DNA from: Caulobacteraceae bacterium
GTDB lineage: Bacteria > Pseudomonadota > Alphaproteobacteria > Caulobacterales > Caulobacteraceae
DNA: 52,583 bases
Assembly (NCBI GenBank): GCA_031291645.1
Contig: JARLIQ010000109.1
Coordinates: 1-52,583 of the forward strand
Reading direction: 5' to 3'
Part shown: positions 42,553 to 52,583 of the stretch, piece by piece
How the letters are laid out: each line of letters begins with the position of its first letter
Position numbering within the stretch: the first letter of the stretch is position 1
Program-made: the position numbers and the translations under genes
The notes under the pieces: generated by a model
Told to the model about the DNA's origin: nothing
The model's input: only the letters and a program-made list of their open reading frames with translations
Database searches by the model: none

Positions 42553-43715
42553 CGCTTGCTCCCCAGAAGATTGCGCGCCACCACCCATTTGTGCACCTCG
42601 GTCGGCCCGTCGTAGATGCGCATGGTGCGCAGCTTTGAGGCCATCAGCTGCAGCGGCAGCTCCTTGGTCATGCCCATGGCGCCGAAGGTCTGCATGGCGC
42701 GGTCGACCACCTCCCAGGCCATCTCGGTGGCGTAGGCCTTGATCATCGAGATTTCGAGCCGCACGTCGCGGCCCTGGTCCAGCTTCCAGGCGCAGTCGTA
42801 GGTCATCAGCCGCGCGGCGTGGATGCGGGTGGCCGCGTCCGCCACCCACCACTGGATCGCCTGGCGCTCGGACAGCGGCTGGCCGAAGGTCTTCCGCTGG
42901 GGCGCGTACTCGCAGATCATGTCCAGCGCCCGCTGGGCCATGCCGATCGACCAGGAGGCCATCTCGATCCGCCGGGTGCCCAGGCGAAGCTGCATCGGCG
43001 CGAAGCCCTGTCCCTCGGTCCCCAGCAGCTTCCAGCCCTCGACCCGGCAGTCCTCCAGCACCACCTCGTAGGTCACCGCCCCGCCGATCATCGGGATGCG
43101 GCGCAGCACGTTGAAGCCGGGCGTTCCCTTGTCGACCAGGAAGGCCGAGATGCCGCCGCGGGCGCGCTTTTCCTTGTCGGTCACCGCCATCAGGATGGTG
43201 AAGTCGGCGTGGTCGGCGCGGCTGATCCAGATCTTGCGGCCGTTGATGATCCAGTCGTCGCCGTCCCGCTCGGCGCGGGTGATCATGCCGGCCGGATCGC
43301 CGCCCGCCCCCGGCTCGGAGATGCCGATCGCGGAGACCGTCTCGCCGCGCACGTAGGGTTCCAGATAGGCCTCGCGCTGGCGGTCGCTCACCGTCGCCAT
43401 CAGCATGCGCAGGTTCGGCGAGTCCGGCGGCAGGGTGTAGGGGGTGACGGTCCGTCCCAGCTCCTCGTTGACCCCGACCATGGCCACGGCCGGCAGGTCG
43501 GCGCCGCCGATGTCCTCCGGCGCGTCCAGGCCCCATAGGCCCAGGCGCTGGGAGACCGCGTCGATCCGGTCCTGCTCGGCCTTGCCCAGCCCCAGGCCGC
43601 CGCCCGCGGCTTCGCGCTCCAGCACCCCGGCCTCCAGCGGCATCAGCTCGTCGTCGACGAACCGGCGCACCAGGTCCTTCAGCATCCGGTGCTCTTCGCT
43701 GAGTTCGAAGTCCAT
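42549..43715 (-). CDS. Acyl-CoA dehydrogenase
   Basis: A 388-residue flavoenzyme introducing a double bond next to a CoA thioester. Segments include AIGISEPGAGGDPAGM (FAD/substrate), WIINGRKIWISRADHADF, and the C-terminal QTFGAMGMTKELPLQLM with RIYDGPTEVHKWVVARNLLG. The DGPTEVH ending is typical of the ACAD10/11-like branch. Electrons go to ETF. It is divergent from the IclR regulator and upstream of the crotonase gene. A partial palindrome lies in the shared spacer. The physiological acyl-CoA is unknown. Confidence 0.95.
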   Translation of the reverse strand: MDFELSEEHRMLKDLVRRFVDDELMPLEAGVLEREAAGGGLGLGKAEQDRIDAVSQRLGLWGLDAPEDIGGADLPAVAMVGVNEELGRTVTPYTLPPDSPNLRMLMATVSDRQREAYLEPYVRGETVSAIGISEPGAGGDPAGMITRAERDGDDWIINGRKIWISRADHADFTILMAVTDKEKRARGGISAFLVDKGTPGFNVLRRIPMIGGAVTYEVVLEDCRVEGWKLLGTEGQGFAPMQLRLGTRRIEMASWSIGMAQRALDMICEYAPQRKTFGQPLSERQAIQWWVADAATRIHAARLMTYDCAWKLDQGRDVRLEISMIKAYATEMAWEVVDRAMQTFGAMGMTKELPLQLMASKLRTMRIYDGPTEVHKWVVARNLLGSKR

Positions 43716-43802
43716 GACGCGCCTTCCTCACCCTGAATTTCATCGCCGCGATTGAGCGTCGCGCCGCCAGGGGATAATAGGCGAGGGCTTCGGTTCCTGC
43801 CC

Positions 43803-43827
43803 ATATGTAGAGATCAAATACACATAT
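43803..43827. promoter_or_regulatory. Candidate IclR operator in divergent spacer
   Basis: ATATGT (43803-43808) and ACATAT (43822-43827) form a 6-base inverted repeat with 13 bases between, in an AT-rich patch of the spacer separating the acyl-CoA dehydrogenase and IclR genes. IclR-family dimers bind palindromes of about this size. The arms are short, so this is only a candidate. Confidence 0.35.
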
Positions 43828-43852
43828 ATGAAAATCCAAACGTCCAGGACCC

Positions 43853-44593
43853 ATGACTGAGGCGGCGGTCAAATCGGCCCGGCGGGTGTTCGAGATCCTC
43901 GAATACTTCGACCGCGAGCGCCGGCCGCTGGGTCTGAAGGACGTGCTGGACGGCCTGGGCTATCCGGCGTCGAGCGGCTCGGCCCTGCTCAAGTCCCTGG
44001 TTTCCCTGGGCTATCTCGACTACGACCGCGAGCGGCGCAGCTATTTCCCGACCATGCGGATCGCGGTGCTGGGCGGCTGGGTGCACGACGCCCTGTTCGG
44101 CGACGGCGCGCTGTCGGGCCTGATGAACCACCTGCACCGGCTGACCGGCGAGACGGTGATCCTGGCGACCCAGAGCGACCTGCACGCCCAGTACGTCCAC
44201 CTGATCCATTCGGCCGAGCCGCTGCAGTTCTCGGTCCCGCCCGGCGCGCGCCGCCCGCTCGGCAATTCAGGCATGGGCTGGCTTCTGCTCAGCGCCAAGA
44301 GCGACGACGAGATCGAAAAGCTCCGCCGCCGGATCAACGCCGAGGCCGACGAGCCGGCGCGGCTGACCTGCGAGGGGTTGATGGAGCGGGTGGGGGAGGT
44401 GCGCCTGCGCGGCTACGCCTTCTCCAAGCACACGGTGTCGGAGGGCGCGGGCGTGATCGGCGCCCTGCTGCCGCGCGGCCCGCACGGCCGGGTCTACGCC
44501 CTGGGCGTGGCCGGGCCGGTGACGCGGCTGGAGCGCAAGGAGGCGCTGATCGTCTCCGAACTCAAGGCCGGGGTCGCGCGGCTCGCGACGTGA
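43853..44593 (+). CDS. IclR-family transcriptional regulator
   Basis: A 246-residue regulator. The winged helix is at residues about 6-65 (SARRVFEILEYFDRERRPLG, GLGYPASSGSALLKSLVSLGYL) and the GAF-like ligand domain follows (ETVILATQSDLHAQYVHLIH, GNSGMGWLLLSAKS). IclR proteins commonly control catabolic genes in response to an aromatic or acid ligand. AGGA lies four bases before the ATG. It stands between the divergent dehydrogenase/crotonase pair and the co-directional CoA-transferase group, and probably controls both. Confidence 0.92.
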   Translation: MTEAAVKSARRVFEILEYFDRERRPLGLKDVLDGLGYPASSGSALLKSLVSLGYLDYDRERRSYFPTMRIAVLGGWVHDALFGDGALSGLMNHLHRLTGETVILATQSDLHAQYVHLIHSAEPLQFSVPPGARRPLGNSGMGWLLLSAKSDDEIEKLRRRINAEADEPARLTCEGLMERVGEVRLRGYAFSKHTVSEGAGVIGALLPRGPHGRVYALGVAGPVTRLERKEALIVSELKAGVARLAT

Positions 44594-44655
44594 ACGGAAC
44601 GAAGATCGACAAGAGGCGGCGCGGCGACGCGCCCATGGACAAGGGCGGACGATAG

Positions 44656-45882
44656 ATGCCGGACAAGACCCACGAGCTCGCGACCGAAGCGACCGGCCCG
44701 TTGAAGGGGATACGGATCCTGGACATGACCAGCGTGGTGTTCGGCGCCTACGCCACCCAGATGCTGGCCGACCTGGGCGCGGAGGTGATCAAGGTGGAAT
44801 TCCCCGGCGGCAAGCGCGGCGGGGGCGGCGACATCATGCGCTGGGCCGGCCACTCGCCGGAGGGCGCGCCGGACGACCTCGGCCCGATCTTCATGACCAT
44901 CAACCGCAACAAGCGCTCGGTGCTGCTGGACCTGCGCGAGGAGCGCGCCATGCGGGCGCTGCGTCGGCTGATCAAGACCAGCGACGTGTTCGCGGTCTCG
45001 GTGCGCTACGACGGGCTGAAGCGGCTCGGCCTGGACTACGAGGCGGTCAGGCAGGTGCGACCGGACATCATCTACGTCCACGGCGCCGGCTATGGCTCGG
45101 ACGGACCCTACGCGGGCGAGCCGGCCTATGACGATTTGATCCAGTCGGCGTCGGGCATGGCCGACATCCTCAATCGCACGGACGGCGATCCGGCCCCGCG
45201 CCTGTTCCCCAGCCTGATCGCCGACAAGGTCAGCGGCCACTTCATGGCCCAGGCGGTGCTGGCCGCCCTGTTCCACCACCAGCGCACCGGCGAGGGCCAG
45301 TTCATCGAGGTGCCGATGCTGGAGTGCATCACCAGCTTCAACCTAGCCGAACACTTCTACGGCCACGTCTACGACCCCCCGACCGGGCCCTGGGCCTACA
45401 CCCGCGTGGCCAATCCCGAGCGCAAGCCGTTCGCGACCAAGGACGGCTACATCGGCCTTCTGCCGTACACGGACAAGCAGTGGGACCAGTTCTTCGAGGT
45501 GGCCGGCTGGGGCGAGACCTTCGGCAAGGATCCGCGCTTTTCCGACTATGCGACGCGCGGCCGGCACGTGCGCGAGCTGTACGGCCTGGTCGAGCAGGTG
45601 ACCGTCACGCGCACCACGGACGAATGGCTGGCCATCCTCAAGCCGCTCAACATCCCGGTGGTGCGGATGAACCGGCTGGACGACCTGCAGAGCGATCCGC
45701 ACCTGGCCGCGGTCGGTCTGTTCGAGCGCTACGAGCATCCCGACGCCGGCGCCTATTTCAACCTGCGCCCGCCCGTGCGCTACTCGGCGACGCCGGCCAA
45801 CATCCGCCGCCATCCGCCCCGGATGGGCGAGCACACCGACGAGGTGCTGGCCGAGATCGAGGAGCGGGAGGAGCTGAAATGA
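44656..45882 (+). CDS. CaiB/BaiF family CoA transferase (class III)
   Basis: A 408-residue family III CoA transferase moving CoA between carboxylic acids. Motifs are GIRILDMTSVVFGAYATQMLADLGAEVIKVE at the N-terminus, RNKRSVLLDL, YVHGAGYGSDGPYA, and the expected catalytic aspartate D190 in FPSLIADKVSGH. RTTDEWLAILKPLNIPV near the C-terminus is typical. Its stop overlaps the VOC gene start (ATGA). In the cluster it would activate the growth substrate as a CoA ester for the dehydrogenase. The particular acid is unknown. Confidence 0.94.
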   Translation: MPDKTHELATEATGPLKGIRILDMTSVVFGAYATQMLADLGAEVIKVEFPGGKRGGGGDIMRWAGHSPEGAPDDLGPIFMTINRNKRSVLLDLREERAMRALRRLIKTSDVFAVSVRYDGLKRLGLDYEAVRQVRPDIIYVHGAGYGSDGPYAGEPAYDDLIQSASGMADILNRTDGDPAPRLFPSLIADKVSGHFMAQAVLAALFHHQRTGEGQFIEVPMLECITSFNLAEHFYGHVYDPPTGPWAYTRVANPERKPFATKDGYIGLLPYTDKQWDQFFEVAGWGETFGKDPRFSDYATRGRHVRELYGLVEQVTVTRTTDEWLAILKPLNIPVVRMNRLDDLQSDPHLAAVGLFERYEHPDAGAYFNLRPPVRYSATPANIRRHPPRMGEHTDEVLAEIEEREELK

Positions 45883-46646
45883 CCGACATGCGCCTGAGGC
45901 AGGTCGCCCTGGTGGCCAAGGACCTGGAGCCGGTCGCGGCCCAGCTCGCCGCGGTCTTCGGCCTGAAGGTCGCCTTCCGCGATCCCGCCGTCGGGGTGTT
46001 CGGCCTGGTCAATGTGGTGATGCCGGTGGGCGGCGAGTTCATCGAGATCGTCCAGCCGGTCCGTCCCGACGCCTCGGCCGCCCGCTATCTGGCCCGGCGC
46101 GGCGGCGACGCCGGCTACATGGTCATCCTGCAGGCGGCCGACGCCCTGACCCACCGCCGCCGCCTGGCGCAGATGGGTGTGCGCCAGATCGCCGAGAGCC
46201 GGCACGAGGGCTACCAGTACACCCACTTCCATCCCGGCGACTGCGCGGGCGTCCTGACCTCGATCGACTCGGTCGACGGCGACGCCTACTGGCGCGAGCC
46301 GATGAGCGACTGGCCGCCGGCCGGCAAGGCCTGGCGCGACACCCCCGCCGGCGGGGCGATGGGCCTGGCGGCCGTCGACATCCAGAGCCGCGATCCGGCG
46401 GCCGCCGCGCAGCGCTGGTCGAGTCTGCTCGGGATTCCGGTCTTGGACGGGACCCAGCTGCGCCTGGCGCGCGGCCTGGTGCGCTTCGTGCCGCCGATCG
46501 ACGACGACGCCACCGGCGTCGTGGCCCTGGACATCGAGGTCGCGGACCCGGCCGGGACCCTGGCCACCGCCCGGGACCTCGGCCTTCCCGAGACGGAGGG
46601 CCGGGTCCTGATCGGCGGGGTCTGGATGCGGCCCGTCCCGCGCTAG
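45879..46646 (+). CDS. VOC-superfamily protein (glyoxalase/dioxygenase fold)
   Basis: A 255-residue protein with paired betaalphabetabetabeta modules of the vicinal-oxygen-chelate fold: LRQVALVAKDLEPVAAQLAAVFGL at the start and LAAVDIQSRDPAAAAQRWSSLLGI at residues 160-185. A histidine-rich segment (YTHFHPGD) may bear a metal ligand; the Glu partner is not certain. It resembles glyoxalase-like domain proteins seen with CoA transferases (for example epimerase-like roles). The start overlaps the CaiB-like stop, and GGGAGGAG is positioned for either ATG 45879 or ATG 45888. Confidence 0.85.
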   Translation: MTDMRLRQVALVAKDLEPVAAQLAAVFGLKVAFRDPAVGVFGLVNVVMPVGGEFIEIVQPVRPDASAARYLARRGGDAGYMVILQAADALTHRRRLAQMGVRQIAESRHEGYQYTHFHPGDCAGVLTSIDSVDGDAYWREPMSDWPPAGKAWRDTPAGGAMGLAAVDIQSRDPAAAAQRWSSLLGIPVLDGTQLRLARGLVRFVPPIDDDATGVVALDIEVADPAGTLATARDLGLPETEGRVLIGGVWMRPVPR

Positions 46647-46747
46647 ATCGGCGAGACACGGGCGCGGGCGGACCGCCTTCCCTTGGGGCGCCGTTGTCAG
46701 CGAGCTGCGCCATGGGTCAAATGCCGCAAAACCAAGGGAGAGACGCG

Positions 46748-47833
46748 ATGCGGGCGGTGGTGGCGCAAGGCGGTCGGCTGACCTGCGAGGAGATCCCCGA
46801 TCTGGAGCCGAAGGCCGGCGAGGTGTTGGTCAGGACCCTGGTCTGCGGCATCTGCGGCTCGGACCTGCACGCCCTGCACCACCTGGACCACATGGTCGAG
46901 CTGACCCGGCGCGCCGGCGGCGGGGTGGGCGGCGGCCTGGACCCGGCCCAGGGCGTGGTGTTCGGCCACGAGTTCAGCGCCGAGGTGCTGGACTACGGAC
47001 CCGGCTCGGAGCGGCGGTTCAAGCCGGGGACGCGGGTGGTCTCGATGCCGGTCATCGCCGGGCCCGCCGGCATGGCGGCGATCGGCTATTCCAACACCTA
47101 TCCGGGCGGCTTCGCCGAACGGATGCTGCTGACCGAGGCCATGCTGCTGGAGGTTCCCAACGGCCTGTCCGACCGCCAGGCGGCGATGACCGAGCCCTTC
47201 GCGGTCGGGGCGCACGCGGTGGCGAGGGCCGCTCTGGACGAGCCCAGCGCGGCGCTGGTGATCGGCTGCGGGCCGGTGGGCCTGGCGGTGATCGCCTCCC
47301 TCAAGGCGCGCGGCTACGGGCCGGTGGCGGCGGCCGACTTCTCGCCGGCGCGGCGGCGGATGGCCGAGCGGCTGGGCGCAGACGTCGTCATCGATCCGGC
47401 GGCGCAATCGCCGCACACCCGCTGGGCCGAGATGGGCGTGCACATGACCGGCCTGGAGCAGACCTTCGCCCGGATGGCCGGCCAGACGGTGAAGCGGGCG
47501 ATCATCTTCGAGTGCGTCGGCGTGCCGGGCATGCTGCAGAAGCTCATGGAGGCCTGCCCCAACGGCTCGCAGATCATCGTCGCGGGCGTCTGCATGCAGC
47601 CGGACACGATCGAGCCCTTCATGGCGATCACCAAGCAGATCGATTTCCGCTTCGTGCTCGGCTACACGCCCGAGGAGTTCGCCCAGACCCTGTCCGACAT
47701 CGCCGAGGGCCGCATCGACGTCGCCCCGGTGATCACCGACGCCGTCGGCCTGCCCGGCGTGGCGGCCGCCTTCGAGGCCCTGGGCGACCCCGAGAGCCAG
47801 GTGAAGATCGTGGTCGAGCCGGGGTTGGCCTGA
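46748..47833 (+). CDS. Zinc-binding dehydrogenase (MDR family)
   Basis: A 361-residue alcohol-dehydrogenase-type MDR protein. Catalytic-zinc candidates are C36 (GICGSDLH), H74 and E75 (FGHEF). The four-cysteine structural zinc lobe usual in ADH is absent from residues 85-130. The Rossmann motif is IGCGPVGLAVIAS. The ATG at 46748 follows GGGAGA; an in-frame ATG at 46694 is a poorer choice. It is the last gene of the IclR-adjacent set, 101 bases after the VOC gene. The substrate is an unknown alcohol. Confidence 0.92.
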   Translation: MRAVVAQGGRLTCEEIPDLEPKAGEVLVRTLVCGICGSDLHALHHLDHMVELTRRAGGGVGGGLDPAQGVVFGHEFSAEVLDYGPGSERRFKPGTRVVSMPVIAGPAGMAAIGYSNTYPGGFAERMLLTEAMLLEVPNGLSDRQAAMTEPFAVGAHAVARAALDEPSAALVIGCGPVGLAVIASLKARGYGPVAAADFSPARRRMAERLGADVVIDPAAQSPHTRWAEMGVHMTGLEQTFARMAGQTVKRAIIFECVGVPGMLQKLMEACPNGSQIIVAGVCMQPDTIEPFMAITKQIDFRFVLGYTPEEFAQTLSDIAEGRIDVAPVITDAVGLPGVAAAFEALGDPESQVKIVVEPGLA

Positions 47834-47841
47834 AGCGCGCA

Positions 47842-47873
47842 AGCCCCTCCCCCTTGCGCAAGGGGGAGGGGCT
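47842..47873. terminator. Perfect 32-base palindrome at a convergent junction
   Basis: Sixteen-base arms (AGCCCCTCCCCCTTGC and complement) with no spacer, between the dehydrogenase stop (+) and the prfC stop (-). The G/C-rich stem could be a bidirectional terminator, though T-runs are lacking. Similar AGCCCCTCCCCC hairpins recur in Caulobacterales genomes (recollection). Confidence 0.6.
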
Positions 47874-47882
47874 CGATGGGCT

Positions 47883-49484
<1,602 letters not shown>

Positions 49485-49530
49485 GGCGCCGCGCGATAGC
49501 CTGGACCGGCGGCTAAGTCACGCGCGGGCT

Positions 49531-49863
49531 TCACCCGCCCTCGACCGGCTCGGTCAGGAAGTGGCGGCCCTGGGCGTCCTCGATCTCGACCACCCAGACG
49601 TCGGGATCGATCCGCGCGGTGCGGCCGACGTAGGCGTCGAGGTCGGCCTCGCTGTCGGAGGCGAGCGGCTGCATCCACACCCGCTCGCCGTCGCCGCGCG
49701 TCGCCTCGGCGTAGAGCCGCGCGGTCCCCTCGCGCCGGTTCAGCGTCTTGACCAGCACGCTGCCGGCGCGCGCGTCGCCCTTGCGCGCCACCACGGCGAA
49801 GGCGCCGCCCAGCTCGGCGCGGCGGATCAGGGCGGCGACCCAGACGTCGGTCGACAGCAGCAA
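49531..49863 (-). CDS. DUF1491 family protein
   Basis: A 110-residue protein of a family largely confined to alphaproteobacteria, function unknown. Features are LLSTDVWVAALIRRAELGG at the start and DPDVWVVEIEDAQGRHFL near the end. The frame is open from an ATG at 49884, but that ATG has no ribosome site. GGAGG ends seven bases before a TTG at 49863, which gives the usual family start (MxLxTDxWVAALIRR) and length. I therefore favour the TTG start. It is followed by prfC on the same strand. Confidence 0.88.
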   Translation of the reverse strand: MLLSTDVWVAALIRRAELGGAFAVVARKGDARAGSVLVKTLNRREGTARLYAEATRGDGERVWMQPLASDSEADLDAYVGRTARIDPDVWVVEIEDAQGRHFLTEPVEGG

Positions 49864-49903
49864 GCGGGTTCCTCCGATAACCATGCCGAAAGGCGGCGCG
49901 CCT

Positions 49904-50016
49904 AGAGTGCGTTCCGGTCAGGCGCGATCGCCTGGTCGGACGAAACAGGCTCCAGTCCCAGATGTTAGAGCCTGACGGCCGCCGAAACCGCCTGCATTTT
50001 CGGCCGCCACGCCCTA
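49904..50016. repeat. Eroded palindromic repeats, copy 3 of the dispersed family
   Basis: Two modules. 49914-49941: TCCGGTCAGGCG-CGAT-CGCCTGGTCGGA-like near-perfect hairpin. 49966-50016: TTAGAGCC, then GCCGAAA/TTTCGGC inner arms (49981-49987, 49998-50004) around CCGCCTGCA, and a degraded CCTAG end. The GAAACCGCNTNCA apex matches copy 1. It lies in the divergent spacer between DUF1491 and the exported protein. Confidence 0.55.
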
Positions 50017-50057
50017 GGTTCTACTGCGTCCAGCGCCGAACACGAGCCCCGATCCGC

Positions 50058-50966
50058 ATGCCGCGTCACGGTCCGCAAGGCCACTTCGCCGCCCTGGCGC
50101 TCGCCGTCCTGGCGGCGGCCCTTCCCCGGGCCGCCCGCGCCGACGCCACGGCCACCTTCTACGAGCGCGCCGTGATGGTCGCCGCCGACCAGCGCTGCCG
50201 GCTGTTCGATCCGGACCTCGGCTCCGCCCTGGCCGCCGCCGAGGCCCAGGCGCGCGGCGCCGCCCTGCGCTCGGGCGCCCGCTCGGCCGTGCTCGACCAG
50301 GTGGAGCAGCGCGCCCGCGGCCGCATCGCCGCCCTGCCGTGCAACGCCCCCGACATCGCCACCGCCGCGGCGCGCGTGCGCACGGCCTTCGCCGGCTACA
50401 GCCGCCTGCAGCGGATGAGCTACCCGGGCGACGTGGCCGCCTGGCTGGCGGTGCGCGGCGCGCCCGAACGGGTCACGGTCTGGAAGCTGTCGCAGACCAC
50501 CCGGTTCGGCTGGAACAGCGCGACCCTGGGCCTGGCCGGCCGCGCCGGGCCGAGCGCGCTGCTGGCCGTCGCCAGCTTTCCCGACAACGCCCAGCCCTAT
50601 ACCGCGCGCCTGGTGCTGCGCGACCGCAGCCTGGCGCCCGAGCCGTTCCTGAACACCCTGCGCGCCAACGCCGCCGGGACCGTGCCGCTGGCCGCGCGCA
50701 CCCCGCCGCGCACGGCCACGATCGCCGTCCTGGCGGAAGCGCGCAGCGGCGCCGACGCCGCCCTCCTGCCGCCGGGCGCGCGCAGCGGGGTCGCCTTCCG
50801 GTTTCCCAAGGCGGCGGTCGACGCCCTGGCGGCGCTCGATCCGCGCGAGGCGGTGGCGGTCGATTTCGTGTTCTCCGCCGCCGGCGGGGACCAGGTCCGC
50901 ACCGCCCATTTCGAGGTGGGCGACTTCGCCGCCGGGCGGGCCTTCCTGGCGCCCGGCCAGCGCTGA
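50058..50966 (+). CDS. Exported protein of unknown function
   Basis: A 302-residue protein with a signal peptide (residues 1-27, ending RAARADA). The mature part begins TATFYERAVMVAADQRCRLF, has two cysteines (in DQRCRLF and ALPCNAPD), a helical first third and a predicted beta-rich remainder (WLAVRGAPERVTVWKLSQTT, YTARLVLRDRSLAP). I recognise no family. The start ATG at 50058 begins the signal peptide; the upstream frame includes repeat DNA. It is convergent with the histidine kinase, ten bases apart. Periplasmic location is likely. Confidence 0.75.
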   Translation: MPRHGPQGHFAALALAVLAAALPRAARADATATFYERAVMVAADQRCRLFDPDLGSALAAAEAQARGAALRSGARSAVLDQVEQRARGRIAALPCNAPDIATAAARVRTAFAGYSRLQRMSYPGDVAAWLAVRGAPERVTVWKLSQTTRFGWNSATLGLAGRAGPSALLAVASFPDNAQPYTARLVLRDRSLAPEPFLNTLRANAAGTVPLAARTPPRTATIAVLAEARSGADAALLPPGARSGVAFRFPKAAVDALAALDPREAVAVDFVFSAAGGDQVRTAHFEVGDFAAGRAFLAPGQR

Positions 50967-50976
50967 GCGGCGCCGA

Positions 50977-52583
<1,607 letters not shown>

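Overview
The window looks like a chromosome segment of a high-GC alphaproteobacterium, most likely of the order Caulobacterales (Caulobacter/Phenylobacterium type). This is inferred from the very high GC, the gene order rpmH-rnpA-yidC-engB-argB-HAD-dapD, a DUF1491 gene, an UrcA-like small exported protein, and a promoter matching the Caulobacter housekeeping pattern TTGACGS-N10-14-GCTANAWC. No 16S rRNA or other species marker is present, so genus is not resolved.

Layout. 1-5.8 kb: envelope lipid trafficking, with a divergent mlaA (cut by the window edge) and an HpnN-like RND transporter, then an HpnM/MlaC-like periplasmic protein and a flavoprotein. 5.9-10.5 kb: a short-chain dehydrogenase, two amidase-signature enzymes (one cytoplasmic, one exported) and an HD-domain putative di-iron protein between them. 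11.0-15.1 kb: a tRNA-Gly(CCC) integration hotspot, described below. 15.3-20.6 kb: TspO, an UrcA-like protein, a TPR lipoprotein with a beta-lactamase-fold serine hydrolase, a thiolase-like protein, and a convergent metallo-hydrolase. 21.6-27.2 kb (minus strand): housekeeping cluster rpmH, rnpA, yidC, engB, argB, a HAD phosphatase and dapD, with several 4-base overlaps. 27.3-32.2 kb: quinone oxidoreductase, HSL-type esterase, TetR regulator, a small Cys-patterned secreted protein, a second SDR and a DUF72 protein. 32.5-40.3 kb: a tripartite RND efflux operon, then a MarR-MFS efflux pair with a clear palindromic operator. 40.2-47.8 kb: hydrolase, TMEM175-type channel, and an IclR-flanked CoA-ester catabolic cluster (acyl-CoA dehydrogenase, crotonase, CaiB-type CoA transferase, VOC protein, zinc dehydrogenase). 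47.9-52.6 kb: prfC, DUF1491, an unknown exported protein and a sensor histidine kinase that runs off the right edge.

The most unusual region is 11.0-15.1 kb. One tRNA-Gly gene is present as three pieces: a 40-base 5' part (11088-11127), an intact gene (12839-12913) and a 44-base 3' part (15031-15074). The two fragments overlap only in nine bases around the anticodon loop. The simplest reading is two successive site-specific insertions at the same crossover. Element A (about 1.75 kb) carries a DUF3800-like gene, a truncated tyrosine recombinase and candidate arm-type repeats at both ends. Element B (about 2.16 kb) carries a complete two-domain arsA and no recombinase. On this reading the intact tRNA is a chimera of element-derived halves, and the original tRNA promoter is stranded upstream of the dead 5' half.

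A dispersed intergenic palindrome family, with a conserved apex, occurs at least twice and in a third, eroded copy.
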